Origin: an uncultured Draconibacterium sp.
Lineage (GTDB): Bacteria; Bacteroidota; Bacteroidia; Bacteroidales; Prolixibacteraceae
Length of the DNA: 64,000 nucleotides
Direction: 5' to 3'
Assembly (NCBI RefSeq): GCF_963675585.1
Contig: NZ_OY776414.1
Location: forward strand, 1,467,001 to 1,531,000
A model generated the notes under the pieces. That model saw only the letters and a list, made by a program, of their open reading frames with translations. It did no database searches and was not told the DNA's origin. Shown here piece by piece: positions 8,295-16,808 of the stretch. Position 1 is the first letter of the stretch, and each line of letters opens with the position of its first letter. Position numbers and translations under genes: made by a program.

Positions 8295-8957
8295 CTATTT
8301 CATCGGAAATGCGAATGTTGAATTCGAAATGTTTACCTGCATACCTTCTCCATTTACACCCGGTGTTTGGGTAATGGTAATGGGTGCGAATGAATTCTCC
8401 AGTATGGCATCCACGCTGTGGTCATTTCCGGTTTGTGAAATTTGTACCTGTTGAGCATCACTAACCGAAGGAATTCCATCGCCAAATAAGGCAAGTTCAA
8501 TACGGTTATTGTTACCATTTTGCAGCAAGTAGGCCGAGCGCGAAACGAGAAAATAATTCTCAATAAAACTATTAATAGAATTATTGTTACCATCTTGTTT
8601 CACCTCCACTGTTATGTCTTTGCCTTCCGACCACAGGTTGGCCTCATTATCTGTATTGTACTGCCACAGATGCGTTTCCAGTCCCGAGCCGGTTTGTTCC
8701 ACAAACCCTGCGTTACCGGTGCCGTTTTGGTTAATGAGCACGTTGTTCCGCATATCTCCGGGATTGTCCTGGATAGAGACCGCGTTGTTGTCATCGCTAA
8801 TCTGGCGAATCATCAAAAAATTGCTGATGATGGGATTCTTGAGATGAATCTCCCGGCTGTTGAGCAAATCATTTATCTCCGCCTCTGTAATTACCTGCGC
8901 GATTGCGGTATAAGAAAACAGACCCAGAAAAAACAGCAGTGTGATAAAATTTCGCAT
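8295..8957 (-). CDS. CsgB-like minor curlin / nucleator candidate
   Basis: I place the start at the ATG at 8955-8957, because it gives the clean signal peptide MRNFITLLFFLGLFSYTAIAQ; an upstream in-frame ATG at 8996 would add 13 residues before it. The mature protein (about 200 residues) carries about five curlin-type strands: NQNGTGN, EQTGSG, KQDGNNNS, LQNGNNNR and SQTGNDH. These are more irregular than in the large curlin upstream, which fits a CsgB-type nucleator or minor subunit. It lies between csgA and csgE on the same strand. CsgB identity is inferred from position and repeat degeneracy, not from a specific motif. Confidence 0.8.
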   Translation of the reverse strand: MRNFITLLFFLGLFSYTAIAQVITEAEINDLLNSREIHLKNPIISNFLMIRQISDDNNAVSIQDNPGDMRNNVLINQNGTGNAGFVEQTGSGLETHLWQYNTDNEANLWSEGKDITVEVKQDGNNNSINSFIENYFLVSRSAYLLQNGNNNRIELALFGDGIPSVSDAQQVQISQTGNDHSVDAILENSFAPITITQTPGVNGEGMQVNISNSTFAFPMK

Positions 8958-9011
8958 GGTGTCAAAAATAAATGTTTTCCGTTGGATAAAAATCATCTGT
9001 TCTAAAAATCT

Positions 9012-9071
9012 CCTGCCACGGGCAGGTTTACAGTTGTGTGGTGAAATCCCGGGGAATTGCTTCCCCGGGAT
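9012..9071 (-). other. Tandem intercistronic hairpins between csgA and csgB-like gene
   Basis: Two stable stems occupy the 188-bp gap downstream of csgA. The first is CCTGCC/GGCAGG (9012-9017 with 9021-9026). The second is an 11-bp GC-rich stem ATCCCGGGGAA/TTCCCCGGGAT (9046-9056 with 9061-9071, loop TTGC). Neither is followed by a T-run on the minus strand, so they look more like a processing/stability or partial-termination element than a full terminator. This would allow more curlin than downstream products; inferred. Confidence 0.65.
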
Positions 9072-9145
9072 AAACCATCACATTAATTTGATCGAGGAAT
9101 CACCTAACTTGATGGCCAGGTATCTTCTTATTTCAACCATGCTTC

Positions 9146-10282
9146 CTACTCAACATCAACTTGATCAACATCAATAAAATCAGACGAACCCATCTGCCAT
9201 GAATTTACAGTTTGAGTTGTGTATCCAACTTGTAAAATGGTAGTTTTGTTGTCCATTCCATCCTGAGTCGACTCTGCCAATTGGTAATCAACTTCACCCG
9301 TTTGTTTTACGTTAAGTTTATTTTCTTTTCCAGTTTGCCACGAATAACTTTCATCAGATGGAGTTCCTGCTAAAGCTACATCACCATCGTTACCCATTTG
9401 CAACAGATCTGCTTTATTCATATTACCCGACTGAGTAATTGAACTCCAGTTTTGGTAACCTACCTGATCGATATCTGCTTTATTTTCATTACCCGATTGG
9501 GTTAAATACGAAGTATTATCAGGAATATCAGTTTGACGACCTTGCAAGAGTTTATAGCTGTTTTCTTTTCCCGACTGTGTTGCTGTTGCCAGGTTGATAC
9601 TGCGATCTCTTTCTGAGATAGTTATACTTCCAAACCAACCGAGATCGATATAACCATCATTAGCATCTCCATCGGTTTCCATTTGAGACAGATTGGCCGA
9701 GTTTTCTTTTCCCGACTGCACTACAGTTGCGGTATTGTAACCATGTGTTATTCCAAAATCCTGAGTCAATTGCTCCATTTTTGCACTGTTACCATTACCG
9801 TCCTGTAGCAGATCGATGTTATTGTCCAAACCATATTGGTTAACTTTTAAGGTATTATTGTTACCTAACTGGTCAGCATCAACTTTATTGTAAAGTCCTT
9901 GTTGATCACTTTTTACAGTATTAGAATTCCCGTCTTGTTCTGAATTAAGTTCATTATATGCACCAAGTTGAGAACTTGTCAACATATTACCATTACCATC
10001 TTGCCACGAATCCACAATATTAGAAGCGCCGTCCTGCGAACTGGTAATTTTATTGTTATTTCCACTTTGATCAGCCTTTAAATAGTTATCAAAGCCTATT
10101 TGCTCAGCTGTTAAAACATTTCCATTACCTGATTGTGTTGCAAAAATATCGTTCCAAGAATTACCATCCTGGTATACATCGGCCATATTAGAATTTCCCG
10201 ATTGAACTAATGTTGTTGTTTTTTGTGCCATTGCGAAACTCGCTACCAGCACCATTACGAAAAGAATACTTAATTTTTTCAT
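9146..10282 (-). CDS. csgA: Major curlin subunit CsgA-like, long repeat array
   Basis: The 378-residue protein has a signal peptide (MKKLSILFVMVLVASFAMAQ) followed by an almost unbroken array of curlin strands of the Q-x-G-x-x-N type at about 11-residue spacing. I count 24 Q-x-G motifs, against roughly ten strands in E. coli CsgA. The array is interrupted around residues 190-230 by a segment without the motif (DGDANDGYIDLGWFGSITIS). The protein would be secreted through CsgG and polymerise as surface amyloid. It is the first structural gene of the cluster, behind a structured leader. Gene-symbol use is by homology of repeat type and operon context. Confidence 0.93.
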   Translation of the reverse strand: MKKLSILFVMVLVASFAMAQKTTTLVQSGNSNMADVYQDGNSWNDIFATQSGNGNVLTAEQIGFDNYLKADQSGNNNKITSSQDGASNIVDSWQDGNGNMLTSSQLGAYNELNSEQDGNSNTVKSDQQGLYNKVDADQLGNNNTLKVNQYGLDNNIDLLQDGNGNSAKMEQLTQDFGITHGYNTATVVQSGKENSANLSQMETDGDANDGYIDLGWFGSITISERDRSINLATATQSGKENSYKLLQGRQTDIPDNTSYLTQSGNENKADIDQVGYQNWSSITQSGNMNKADLLQMGNDGDVALAGTPSDESYSWQTGKENKLNVKQTGEVDYQLAESTQDGMDNKTTILQVGYTTQTVNSWQMGSSDFIDVDQVDVE

Positions 10283-10327
10283 TGTTAAAATTTTAAGTTG
10301 TTAATAAAAAGGAAATTTCGATTTCAA

Positions 10328-10349
10328 TAATCCGTCAGCTGACGGATTA
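10328..10349. promoter_or_regulatory. 22-bp perfect palindrome in csgA leader
   Basis: The sequence is perfectly self-complementary, with half-site TAATCCGTCAG and centre AGCT. It lies 46 bp upstream of the csgA start and 21 bp downstream (minus strand) of the GC-rich folded segment. As RNA it would form a hairpin of up to 9 bp; as DNA it could be an operator. It has no T-run after it. Confidence 0.6.
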
Positions 10350-10370
10350 GTTTCCGGAGTTGCTACCAAC

Positions 10371-10440
10371 GTAGCCTGGCAGTTAACCGGAACGAGTTGG
10401 GGTAGCCGCGCTCTACGTCACTAATGTGTTTGCGGCTTAC
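10371..10440 (-). ncRNA. Candidate structured leader RNA (GEMM-I-like three-way junction) of csgA
   Basis: Read on the minus strand this GC-rich 70-nt segment can fold as a three-way junction. P1 is GTAAGCC with GGCTAC (one bulged A; 10434-10440 with 10371-10376). A junction GCAAA follows, then hairpin CAC-ATTA-GTG (10419-10428), junction ACGTAGA, and arm GCGG/CTGC (10406-10409 with 10379-10382). A CA linker precedes the 3' P1 strand. This order and the strings GCAAAC, GACG-T-A-G-AGC and GCCAGG resemble the c-di-GMP-I (GEMM-I) consensus. The first hairpin lacks the usual GNRA loop and the junction differs at some positions, so the family call is tentative. The 3' P1 strand can instead pair with GTAGC just downstream (stem GCTAC/GTAGC), a switch-like alternative. 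Confidence 0.45.
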
Positions 10441-10814
10441 ACTTTTTCAATTAGGCTAAAGTCATTTTTCATTTTTCTCGGTTTAACATTATTATACTTT
10501 TAAGTTATATTGTATACATAACTTTCAATTACATAATTTTTGTTTCCTAGCACTACGCTGGAGCACAATTATTCAAAACCGATTTAATGGCTGGGGCTTT
10601 AAATTGTATTATTGGAAAATGACCTGGAGATAAACCCTTATTTTTTTATCGTCGTTGATCGGAGAACGCTTAGGGGGCAATTCCCTTTTTCCGATGACTA
10701 AATTACGCTGCACCAATTGAATATGAAATACGTAATTTCCGACCTATTATATTTAATATAAGTAATATTACTAATATCGGATGGTATTAAGCAAAAGATC
10801 ACTACAGGATAGCA
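10441..10814. other. Remaining csgA upstream region
   Basis: No ORF is supported here. It contains a second foldable segment at 10658-10695 (ATCGGA/TCCGAT outer stem with an inner GGG/CCC pair), an AT-only palindrome AGTAATATTACT (10761-10772) and the near-palindrome TTATATT-T-AATATAA (10747-10761). No clear TAnnTTTG element was found on the minus strand, so the csgA promoter is unassigned. The length and structure suggest a long regulated 5' region between the regulator and csgA. Confidence 0.5.
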
Positions 10815-11828
10815 TTAAAAATCAACAACCTTGTTTATTGCCTCAATAATATTTGATGTTCCTGTTTTGCGCATAACATTCGAACGGTGCTTTTCTACTG
10901 TTCTACTCGAAATTCCCAGTTTATCTGCTATTTCCTTTATTTGATAACCTTTCGCAGATAAAGTAGTGATTTGAATTTCCCTGTCAGTTAATAAATCATT
11001 GTGTTCATTTTCAGTAATTGCCATACGTTTCCTAGCTTGTAAATAGGTGCTTATTGACCAATCATTCTTCCCATTTGATACAATCCTATTAATCTCTTCT
11101 GATTCAACAAACTGTATCAAGGCACAACTGTTAACACCTTTATTTATTTGCACCATATATAAATCAACATACACATCACTGTTTTTAACTTGTATCCCTT
11201 TTACTGAGCAAACGGAGTCCAATCCTTTAAGACATCTTTGCAAAGAATTTTTCAACAACATATTATTCTCCATTTCAAAATAATCTTCAAGATGGTATTG
11301 GTTGGCATTAAATTCCTTAATTCCGGCAAGGTCACGAAAAGCCCTGTTTACTCTTTTAATGCGATTATTACATATTTCGGCGATGGCAACCGGCGAATGA
11401 GTAAACAATTTTTCAAAACGTTCAACTTCTAAAGCTTTATGCTTATCTATTTTACTGAGTATAGTATTGACTTTTTTAATGATTCTGTTTTCATAAAATG
11501 GCTGAAAAATAAAATTATCAATTCCTAACTCTAAACCCATTTCAATATCAACTTCATTAAACTCCTTCATAATTAAAACGAATGGTATTCCAGTTGTTAA
11601 AATCGAATTTTCAAGCAAGTTGTAAATTTGGAATCCTGTATATCCATTCAGTACTGTGTTACAAATTATTACATCAGGACTACACTCTATTATTTTACGA
11701 ATAGCAGCATAAACATCTGTTACAATTACGATCTCAAAGTTTTGCGTAATAAATATTTGATTTAGATACTTTGATATGATTTTATCACATTCAATTAGTA
11801 GGATCAGTGGTTTTTTTATAGTAATCAT
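10815..11828 (-). CDS. LuxR-family regulator with pseudo-receiver and PAS-like domain
   Basis: The 337-residue protein has a receiver-like domain (1-125), a PAS-like segment (about 140-245, FEKLFTHSPVAIAEICNNRI, VNRAFRDLAGI) and a C-terminal LuxR helix-turn-helix (about 275-335, LLTDREIQITTLSAKGYQIK, SRTVEKHRSNVMRKTGTSN). The receiver lacks key residues: the phospho-acceptor position in PDVIICNTVLNG is N57, and the conserved lysine before the proline (FIFQPF) is Q109. It probably does not work by ordinary phosphorylation. It lies 532 bp upstream of csgA on the same strand, so it is the obvious candidate for a curli regulator, analogous in position and domain type to CsgD; this role is inferred. 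Confidence 0.9.
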   Translation of the reverse strand: MITIKKPLILLIECDKIISKYLNQIFITQNFEIVIVTDVYAAIRKIIECSPDVIICNTVLNGYTGFQIYNLLENSILTTGIPFVLIMKEFNEVDIEMGLELGIDNFIFQPFYENRIIKKVNTILSKIDKHKALEVERFEKLFTHSPVAIAEICNNRIKRVNRAFRDLAGIKEFNANQYHLEDYFEMENNMLLKNSLQRCLKGLDSVCSVKGIQVKNSDVYVDLYMVQINKGVNSCALIQFVESEEINRIVSNGKNDWSISTYLQARKRMAITENEHNDLLTDREIQITTLSAKGYQIKEIADKLGISSRTVEKHRSNVMRKTGTSNIIEAINKVVDF

Positions 11829-12197
11829 CAGGGCAGTTTAAACATTTATTAAAGTCCACAAGTTAAGTAAAATAAGAGTTATTACCTATATAAAAGATCA
11901 CCTCAAGAACTACAAATCAACATTTTTTCCCAAAATGAAACAATAACTGGCAAATTGCAAAAATTACCTTAGTTCAATAATACATAGTATGAATTTTGCG
12001 GGAATCGAATAAAACCATCAAATTATTGAAGAAAGGTAACTAAAATCACATAAGCAGAAAACACAAGCAAAGCGCCGATAAAACAGAACAAAAGGTAACA
12101 ATATCGCTTAATCCAAATAGTAATTAACAAATACTTTACAAAAGCATTCGAACGGGAATTAATAATATTCGAAAGCCTGTGCTGATAATTAAATTTC
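11829..12197. other. Intergenic region between divergent regulator and CoA-transferase
   Basis: This AT-rich region lies between divergently transcribed genes. No ORF, hairpin or repeat stood out. It must hold the promoter of the LuxR-type gene, but no TAnnTTTG match on the minus strand was found by eye. Confidence 0.5.
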
Positions 12198-12205
12198 TAT
12201 CTTTG
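12198..12205 (+). promoter_or_regulatory. Probable -7 promoter element of the CoA-transferase gene
   Basis: TATCTTTG matches the Bacteroidetes -7 consensus TAnnTTTG, 40 bp upstream of the ATG at 12245. The -33 element is not clear. Confidence 0.6.
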
Positions 12206-12244
12206 CGCCCTGAAAATATTAGCTGATTTTAAAACCAAGAAGGC

Positions 12245-13555
12245 ATGAAGAATATTAAATTCATTTCAGCTGCAGAAGCAGTAAAAGTAGTTAAATCGAA
12301 CGATCGTGTACACTTACACAGTGTGGCAGTAACTCCTCACCCGTTAATTAAGGCTTTGGTTGAAAGAGGAAAAAACAAGGAATTCAGAAATGTACGTATC
12401 CAACACATTCACACCGAAGGTGAAGTTGAATATGCTGACAAGGAACTGGAAGGAATTTTTCAGCTAGAATCGTTTTTCGTAGGACACAACGTTAGAAAAC
12501 AAACTCAGGCCGGATATGCCGATTACATTCCTGTTTTTTTACAAGAAACACAACGTTTAATTCGCGAAGGATATTTAAAAGTTAATGTTGCAATGATTCA
12601 GGTTTCAACACCTGACAAACATGGCTATGTATCTTTAGGAACTTCGGTTGATGCTACTTTGGCTGCTATTGAAAATGCCGACACAACCATTGCAATCATT
12701 AATCCAAACGTACCACGTGCCTTTGGTGATGCAATGATCCATATTAACGATATTGATTTATTTACTGAAGACGATAGTCCGCTTTACGCTCCTGCTCCGG
12801 GTGCAATCAACGATACCGACCGTAAAATTGGTAGATATGTTGCAGAATTGGTAGAAGACGGAGCAACACTACAAATGGGTATTGGTGCTATTCCGAATGC
12901 GGTATTAAGCATGCTTGGAAACCACAAAAACCTTGGAGTACACTCTGAAATGTTTGCCGACGGTATTCTTCCCTTGGTTGATAAAGGTGTAGTAAACGGA
13001 AAAAACAAAAGTATTGATAAAGGTAAAATGGTTGCCACATTCTTAATGGGATCAAAAAAACTTTACGACTTTATCGATAACAACCCGGGTGTTTTAATGC
13101 AAGACGTTAAATACACCAACCGTGTAAATGTGATTGCAAAAAACCCAAAAGTAACTGCAATTAACTCTGCACTTCAAATTGACATCACCGGTCAGGTATG
13201 TGCCGATTCTATCGGAACCATTCATTATTCCGGTGTAGGTGGTCAAATCGACTTTTTAAGAGGAGCATCTTTAAGTAAAGGTGGTAAACCAATTTTGGCA
13301 ATGCCTTCAATTACCAATAAAGGTATCAGTAAAATTGCTCCAATTTTAACACCAGGTGCCGGTGTTGTTAGTACTCGTGCAAATATTCACTGGGTAGTAA
13401 CCGAATTTGGTGCAGTTAATTTATATGGAAGAACATTGCAAGACAGGGCAAAATTATTAATCTCTGTTGCACACCCTGATCATCAGGAAACATTAGACAA
13501 AAATGCTTTTGATAGATTTGGACCCCACTTCCATTTTGTTTGGGACGAAAAATAA
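12245..13555 (+). CDS. Acetyl-CoA hydrolase/CoA-transferase family protein
   Basis: This 436-residue class-I CoA-transferase (4-hydroxybutyrate/acetate/succinate CoA-transferase group) carries the glutamate that forms the acyl-CoA intermediate in VHSEMFADG (about residue 234). It also has the glycine-rich motifs QMGIGAIPNAV and YSGVGGQIDFLRGA. Its neighbours downstream are methylmalonyl-CoA epimerase and a sodium-pumping decarboxylase. A propionyl-CoA:succinate or acetyl-CoA:succinate transferase, closing the succinate-propionate cycle, is therefore the most economical role; substrate choice is inferred from context. It ends at a strong terminator, so it is transcribed separately. Confidence 0.93.
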   Translation: MKNIKFISAAEAVKVVKSNDRVHLHSVAVTPHPLIKALVERGKNKEFRNVRIQHIHTEGEVEYADKELEGIFQLESFFVGHNVRKQTQAGYADYIPVFLQETQRLIREGYLKVNVAMIQVSTPDKHGYVSLGTSVDATLAAIENADTTIAIINPNVPRAFGDAMIHINDIDLFTEDDSPLYAPAPGAINDTDRKIGRYVAELVEDGATLQMGIGAIPNAVLSMLGNHKNLGVHSEMFADGILPLVDKGVVNGKNKSIDKGKMVATFLMGSKKLYDFIDNNPGVLMQDVKYTNRVNVIAKNPKVTAINSALQIDITGQVCADSIGTIHYSGVGGQIDFLRGASLSKGGKPILAMPSITNKGISKIAPILTPGAGVVSTRANIHWVVTEFGAVNLYGRTLQDRAKLLISVAHPDHQETLDKNAFDRFGPHFHFVWDEK

Positions 13556-13565
13556 CCAACTATAC

Positions 13566-13597
13566 AAAAAAAGGCAAACTTCGGTTTGCCTTTTTTA
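13566..13597 (+). terminator. Intrinsic terminator after CoA-transferase gene
   Basis: The perfect 13-bp stem, including AAAAAAGGCAAAC (13567-13579), has loop TTCG and returns GTTTGCC followed by six T (13584-13596). It starts 11 bp after the stop codon. Confidence 0.93.
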
Positions 13598-13713
13598 ATA
13601 TGACAAAATGCAGGCTTTTAAGTGCACAAAAATTCGAATATTAACTATTTCTGAATTTAAGTTTGAAAAACATATGTTTTTTTGATTTACCGATTTCAGA
13701 TTGCATAGAACAA

Positions 13714-13721
13714 TAACTTTG
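13714..13721 (+). promoter_or_regulatory. Possible -7 element for the methylmalonyl-CoA operon
   Basis: TAACTTTG fits TAnnTTTG and lies 129 bp before the epimerase ATG, in the gap after the preceding terminator. No properly spaced -33 TTG was seen, so this is tentative. Confidence 0.4.
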
Positions 13722-13849
13722 CATACTATAAAATTTTGACTATTAATATTTTATAACCGTTCTAAATAAGCCGAAGCAAAACTTATTTTACAGTTGTTAG
13801 AGGTGAAAAAGTTGCGCATTCTTCTTTTTTAGAATTAATAAATTACATA

Positions 13850-14254
13850 ATGAATATTTCACATATAGAACACATTGGAATTGCAGTTAACAGTTTGGAA
13901 GAAGCCATTCCTTACTATGAAAACATGCTAGGGTTAAAATGCTACGCTGTAGAAGAAGTAGCAGACCAAAAAGTTAAAACAGCCTTTTTTATGGTTGGAG
14001 AAACTAAAATTGAGTTGTTGGAGTCAACATCACCGGATGGTCCGATCGGAAAATTTCTTGAGAAAAAAGGTCAGGGAGTTCATCATCTTGCTTTTGCAGT
14101 TGATAACGTTAATGATTCGCTGAACGAACTTGGAGAAAAAGGAGTTCAGTTAATCGACAAAACATCAAGAAAAGGCGCCGAAGGCTTAAACATTGGGTTC
14201 CTTCACCCAAAAGCCACCATGGGAGTGTTAACCGAAATTTGCGGAAAAGAATAA
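13850..14254 (+). CDS. mce: Methylmalonyl-CoA epimerase
   Basis: This 134-residue VOC-superfamily enzyme interconverts (R)- and (S)-methylmalonyl-CoA. Typical features are [20 protein letters not shown] at the N-terminus, [12 protein letters not shown] in the middle and LTEIC at the C-terminus, which supply the His/Glu metal ligands. The length is normal. It lies 23 bp before the carboxyltransferase ATG, so the two are co-transcribed. In this operon it delivers the (S)-epimer to the sodium-pumping decarboxylase, or the (R)-epimer to the mutase in the reverse direction. Confidence 0.95.
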   Translation: MNISHIEHIGIAVNSLEEAIPYYENMLGLKCYAVEEVADQKVKTAFFMVGETKIELLESTSPDGPIGKFLEKKGQGVHHLAFAVDNVNDSLNELGEKGVQLIDKTSRKGAEGLNIGFLHPKATMGVLTEICGKE

Positions 14255-14277
14255 AAGATATTTTAACAACCGATTTT

Positions 14278-15837
14278 ATGAGCAACCAGGATAAAATTAA
14301 AAAGCTAATTGATTTACGTGCAGAAGCCAAGTTAGGTGGTGGTTTAAAAAGAATTGAAGCACAACACAAAAAAGGCAAATTTACTGCAAGAGAAAGAATT
14401 GAACTACTGCTAGACGAAGGTAGTTTTGAAGAATTCGATATGTTTGTAACTCACCGTTGTACAAACTTTGGACTGGAAAAAACCAAGTTCTTAGGCGACG
14501 GAGTTGTTACTGGTCATGGAACAATTGATGGACGTGTAGTTTACGTTTACTCACAGGATTTTACTGTTTTTGGAGGTTCGCTGTCTGAAACTTTTGCACA
14601 AAAAATTTGCAAGGTTATGGATATGGCCATGAAAGCCGGAGCTCCTGTTATTGGAATTAACGACTCCGGCGGTGCCCGTATTCAGGAAGGAGTAAACTCT
14701 TTGGCAGGTTACGCCGAGATTTTCCAACGTAACATTATGGCTTCAGGAGTAATTCCACAAATCTCTGCCATTTTTGGCCCTTGCGCCGGTGGTGCTGTTT
14801 ATTCTCCAGCTTTAACTGACTTTATTATGATGACCGAGCAAAACTCGTACATGTTTGTTACTGGTCCGAAAGTAGTAAAAACAGTTACAGGTGAAGATAT
14901 TTCAGTTGAAGATTTGGGTGGCGGTAAAGTTCACGCATCAAAATCAGGTGTTTCTCAATTTCTGGTTGAAAACGAACAGGAAGGATTGTTAATTCTTAGA
15001 AAACTTGTTAGTTACATACCTCAAAATAACCTGGAAGATCCGATTGTTACCGAATGCGCTGATCCATTTGACAGAATGGATGATATTTTGAACGAAATTA
15101 TTCCGGATAATCCAAACCAACCATACGATGTAAAAGACGTAATTCATACGATTGCTGACTATGGTGAATTCCTTGAAATTCACAGAAATTATGCAAAAAA
15201 CATTGTAGTAGGTTTTTCTAAATTCAATGGTCAACCCTGTGGTATTGTGGCAAACCAGCCAAACTACCTTGCCGGAGTTTTAGATATTAACGCCTCTGTT
15301 AAAGCTGCACGTTTTGTACGTTTCTGCGATGCATTTAATATTCCGATTATAACTTTGGTTGACGTTCCCGGATTTTTACCAGGAAGCCGTCAGGAATATG
15401 GTGGTATTATTACACACGGAGCAAAACTGATGTTTGCTTACGGTGAAGCTACTGTTCCTAAAATTACAGTAACATTGCGTAAATCATACGGAGGTGCACA
15501 TGACGTTATGTCGAGCAAACAACTTCGTGGCGATTTAAACTATGCATGGCCAACTGCCGAAATTGCAGTAATGGGGGCTGCTGGTGCTGTTGAAGTACTT
15601 CACGGAAGAAAACTTCGTGATATTGAAGATGCTGAAGAACGTGCGAAATTTATTGCCGATCATGAAGAAGAATACACCGAAAAATTTGCAAATCCATACC
15701 AGGCTGCATCATTCGGTTACATCGACGATGTGATTGAACCTCGTAATACTCGTTTCAGAATTGTTCGTGGTTTACAAAGTTTGGCTACCAAAAAACTTGT
15801 AAATCCTCCGAAAAAACATTCAAACATACCATTATAA
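14278..15837 (+). CDS. mmdA: Methylmalonyl-CoA decarboxylase alpha (carboxyltransferase) subunit
   Basis: I chose the ATG at 14278 ([12 protein letters not shown]); an in-frame ATG at 14239 would overlap the epimerase gene. The 519-residue protein is a biotin-dependent acyl-CoA carboxyltransferase with two crotonase folds: [19 protein letters not shown] and [16 protein letters not shown] in the N-half, [16 protein letters not shown] and [13 protein letters not shown] in the C-half. The same fold serves propionyl-CoA carboxylase. Because OadG-, biotin- and OadB-type subunits follow directly, the Na+-translocating methylmalonyl-CoA decarboxylase complex is strongly favoured. Confidence 0.95.
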   Translation: MSNQDKIKKLIDLRAEAKLGGGLKRIEAQHKKGKFTARERIELLLDEGSFEEFDMFVTHRCTNFGLEKTKFLGDGVVTGHGTIDGRVVYVYSQDFTVFGGSLSETFAQKICKVMDMAMKAGAPVIGINDSGGARIQEGVNSLAGYAEIFQRNIMASGVIPQISAIFGPCAGGAVYSPALTDFIMMTEQNSYMFVTGPKVVKTVTGEDISVEDLGGGKVHASKSGVSQFLVENEQEGLLILRKLVSYIPQNNLEDPIVTECADPFDRMDDILNEIIPDNPNQPYDVKDVIHTIADYGEFLEIHRNYAKNIVVGFSKFNGQPCGIVANQPNYLAGVLDINASVKAARFVRFCDAFNIPIITLVDVPGFLPGSRQEYGGIITHGAKLMFAYGEATVPKITVTLRKSYGGAHDVMSSKQLRGDLNYAWPTAEIAVMGAAGAVEVLHGRKLRDIEDAEERAKFIADHEEEYTEKFANPYQAASFGYIDDVIEPRNTRFRIVRGLQSLATKKLVNPPKKHSNIPL

Positions 15838-15849
15838 AACAGAGCTATT

Positions 15850-16221
15850 ATGGATTCATTATTTATAGTATTAGCAAGTACCGTTGAGTTTGGATTGACA
15901 GTTGCAATTGTAGGTTTTTTCATCGTATTTTTCTCGCTAACTGTTTTGGTTATTGTTTTTACACGATTACCTAAACTGATTAATATGCAGTTTAATCGGA
16001 AAAAACTTAGACGCAACAAAAGCAAGGACGAAGAAGAAGTTACTCAAGACGATTTTGTTGTTGAAGGTAACGTTACCGCTGCAATCAGTTTAGCGCTACA
16101 CATGTACTTTAACGAATTACACGACGAAGAGAGTAATGTTGTTACAATTAAAAAAGTAAGAAAAGCTTATTCTCCATGGAGTTCGAAAATTTACAGTGTT
16201 AACCAAAACTGGCCACGATAA
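15850..16221 (+). CDS. OadG-type small membrane subunit of the decarboxylase
   Basis: The 123-residue protein has one N-terminal membrane helix (about 6-38, VASTVEFGLTVAIVGFFIVF type) followed by a charged linker (RKKLRRNKSKDEEE) and a short soluble tail. This is the OadG/MmdD layout of the subunit that holds the carboxyltransferase to the membrane pump. It lies 12 bp after the alpha subunit. The C-terminal half (about 60-123, AAISLALHMYFNELHDEES…YSPWSSKIYSV) resembles the tail found in Bacteroidetes members. Confidence 0.88.
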   Translation: MDSLFIVLASTVEFGLTVAIVGFFIVFFSLTVLVIVFTRLPKLINMQFNRKKLRRNKSKDEEEVTQDDFVVEGNVTAAISLALHMYFNELHDEESNVVTIKKVRKAYSPWSSKIYSVNQNWPR

Positions 16222-16364
16222 AAATTCAATTTAGAGCTAAGGGAAACAATTCTCATCGTTGAATATTTTAAGTTATTGATTACAAGCAAGCTTAATTTGA
16301 TGAAAAATGATAGAGTAATTGAATAATTCAAAAACGATTTTAGCACAGATTAAAATATAAAAAA

Positions 16365-16790
16365 ATGAAAAAATATAAATTCACAATCAGAGGTAACGAT
16401 TACGATGTTCATTTAAAAGATATTGAAGATAATATTGCCGAACTTGATGTAAACGGAACCATTTATGAAGTAAAAATTCACGGAGAAGTTAAAACAACAA
16501 AAACACCAACTTTGGTTCGTAAACCTGTAGAAAAACTGCCGGGGGAAGGCCAGATCAAGAAAAGTACTTCTACCGGAAAACATAAAGTAACCGCTCCGCT
16601 TCCCGGAACCATTTTAAAAATTAATGTTTCGGTTGGAGATGTTGTTACCGAAGGTCAGAATCTGATGATTATGGAAGCCATGAAAATGGAAAATCAGGTG
16701 CAGACAACAAAAGGTGGTGAAGTAACTGCTATTAAAGTAAATGTTGGCGACAGCGTTTTACAAGACGATGTATTGATTGAATTAGCATAA
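16365..16790 (+). CDS. mmdC: Biotin carboxyl carrier subunit of methylmalonyl-CoA decarboxylase
   Basis: The 141-residue protein has a C-terminal biotinyl domain (about 73-141) with the EAMKM motif; K107 is the biotin attachment site. The N-terminal 45 residues form a small beta domain, and a Pro/Lys-rich linker joins them, as in family members. It shuttles CO2 from the alpha subunit to the beta pump. The 143-bp gap from the OadG gene is larger than the others in the cluster but has no terminator, so co-transcription is likely. Confidence 0.95.
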   Translation: MKKYKFTIRGNDYDVHLKDIEDNIAELDVNGTIYEVKIHGEVKTTKTPTLVRKPVEKLPGEGQIKKSTSTGKHKVTAPLPGTILKINVSVGDVVTEGQNLMIMEAMKMENQVQTTKGGEVTAIKVNVGDSVLQDDVLIELA

Positions 16791-16808
16791 CCTTTACTTA
16801 GAGATAAC

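Noticed and set aside
10371..10440. GC-rich segment considered as a tRNA gene
   Set aside because: No acceptor stem with T-loop consensus (GGTTCGAATCC type) or anticodon arm is present on either strand.
14239..14277. Upstream ATG for the decarboxylase alpha subunit
   Set aside because: It would overlap the end of the epimerase gene and add 13 residues not typical of the family; the ATG at 14278 fits the homologues.
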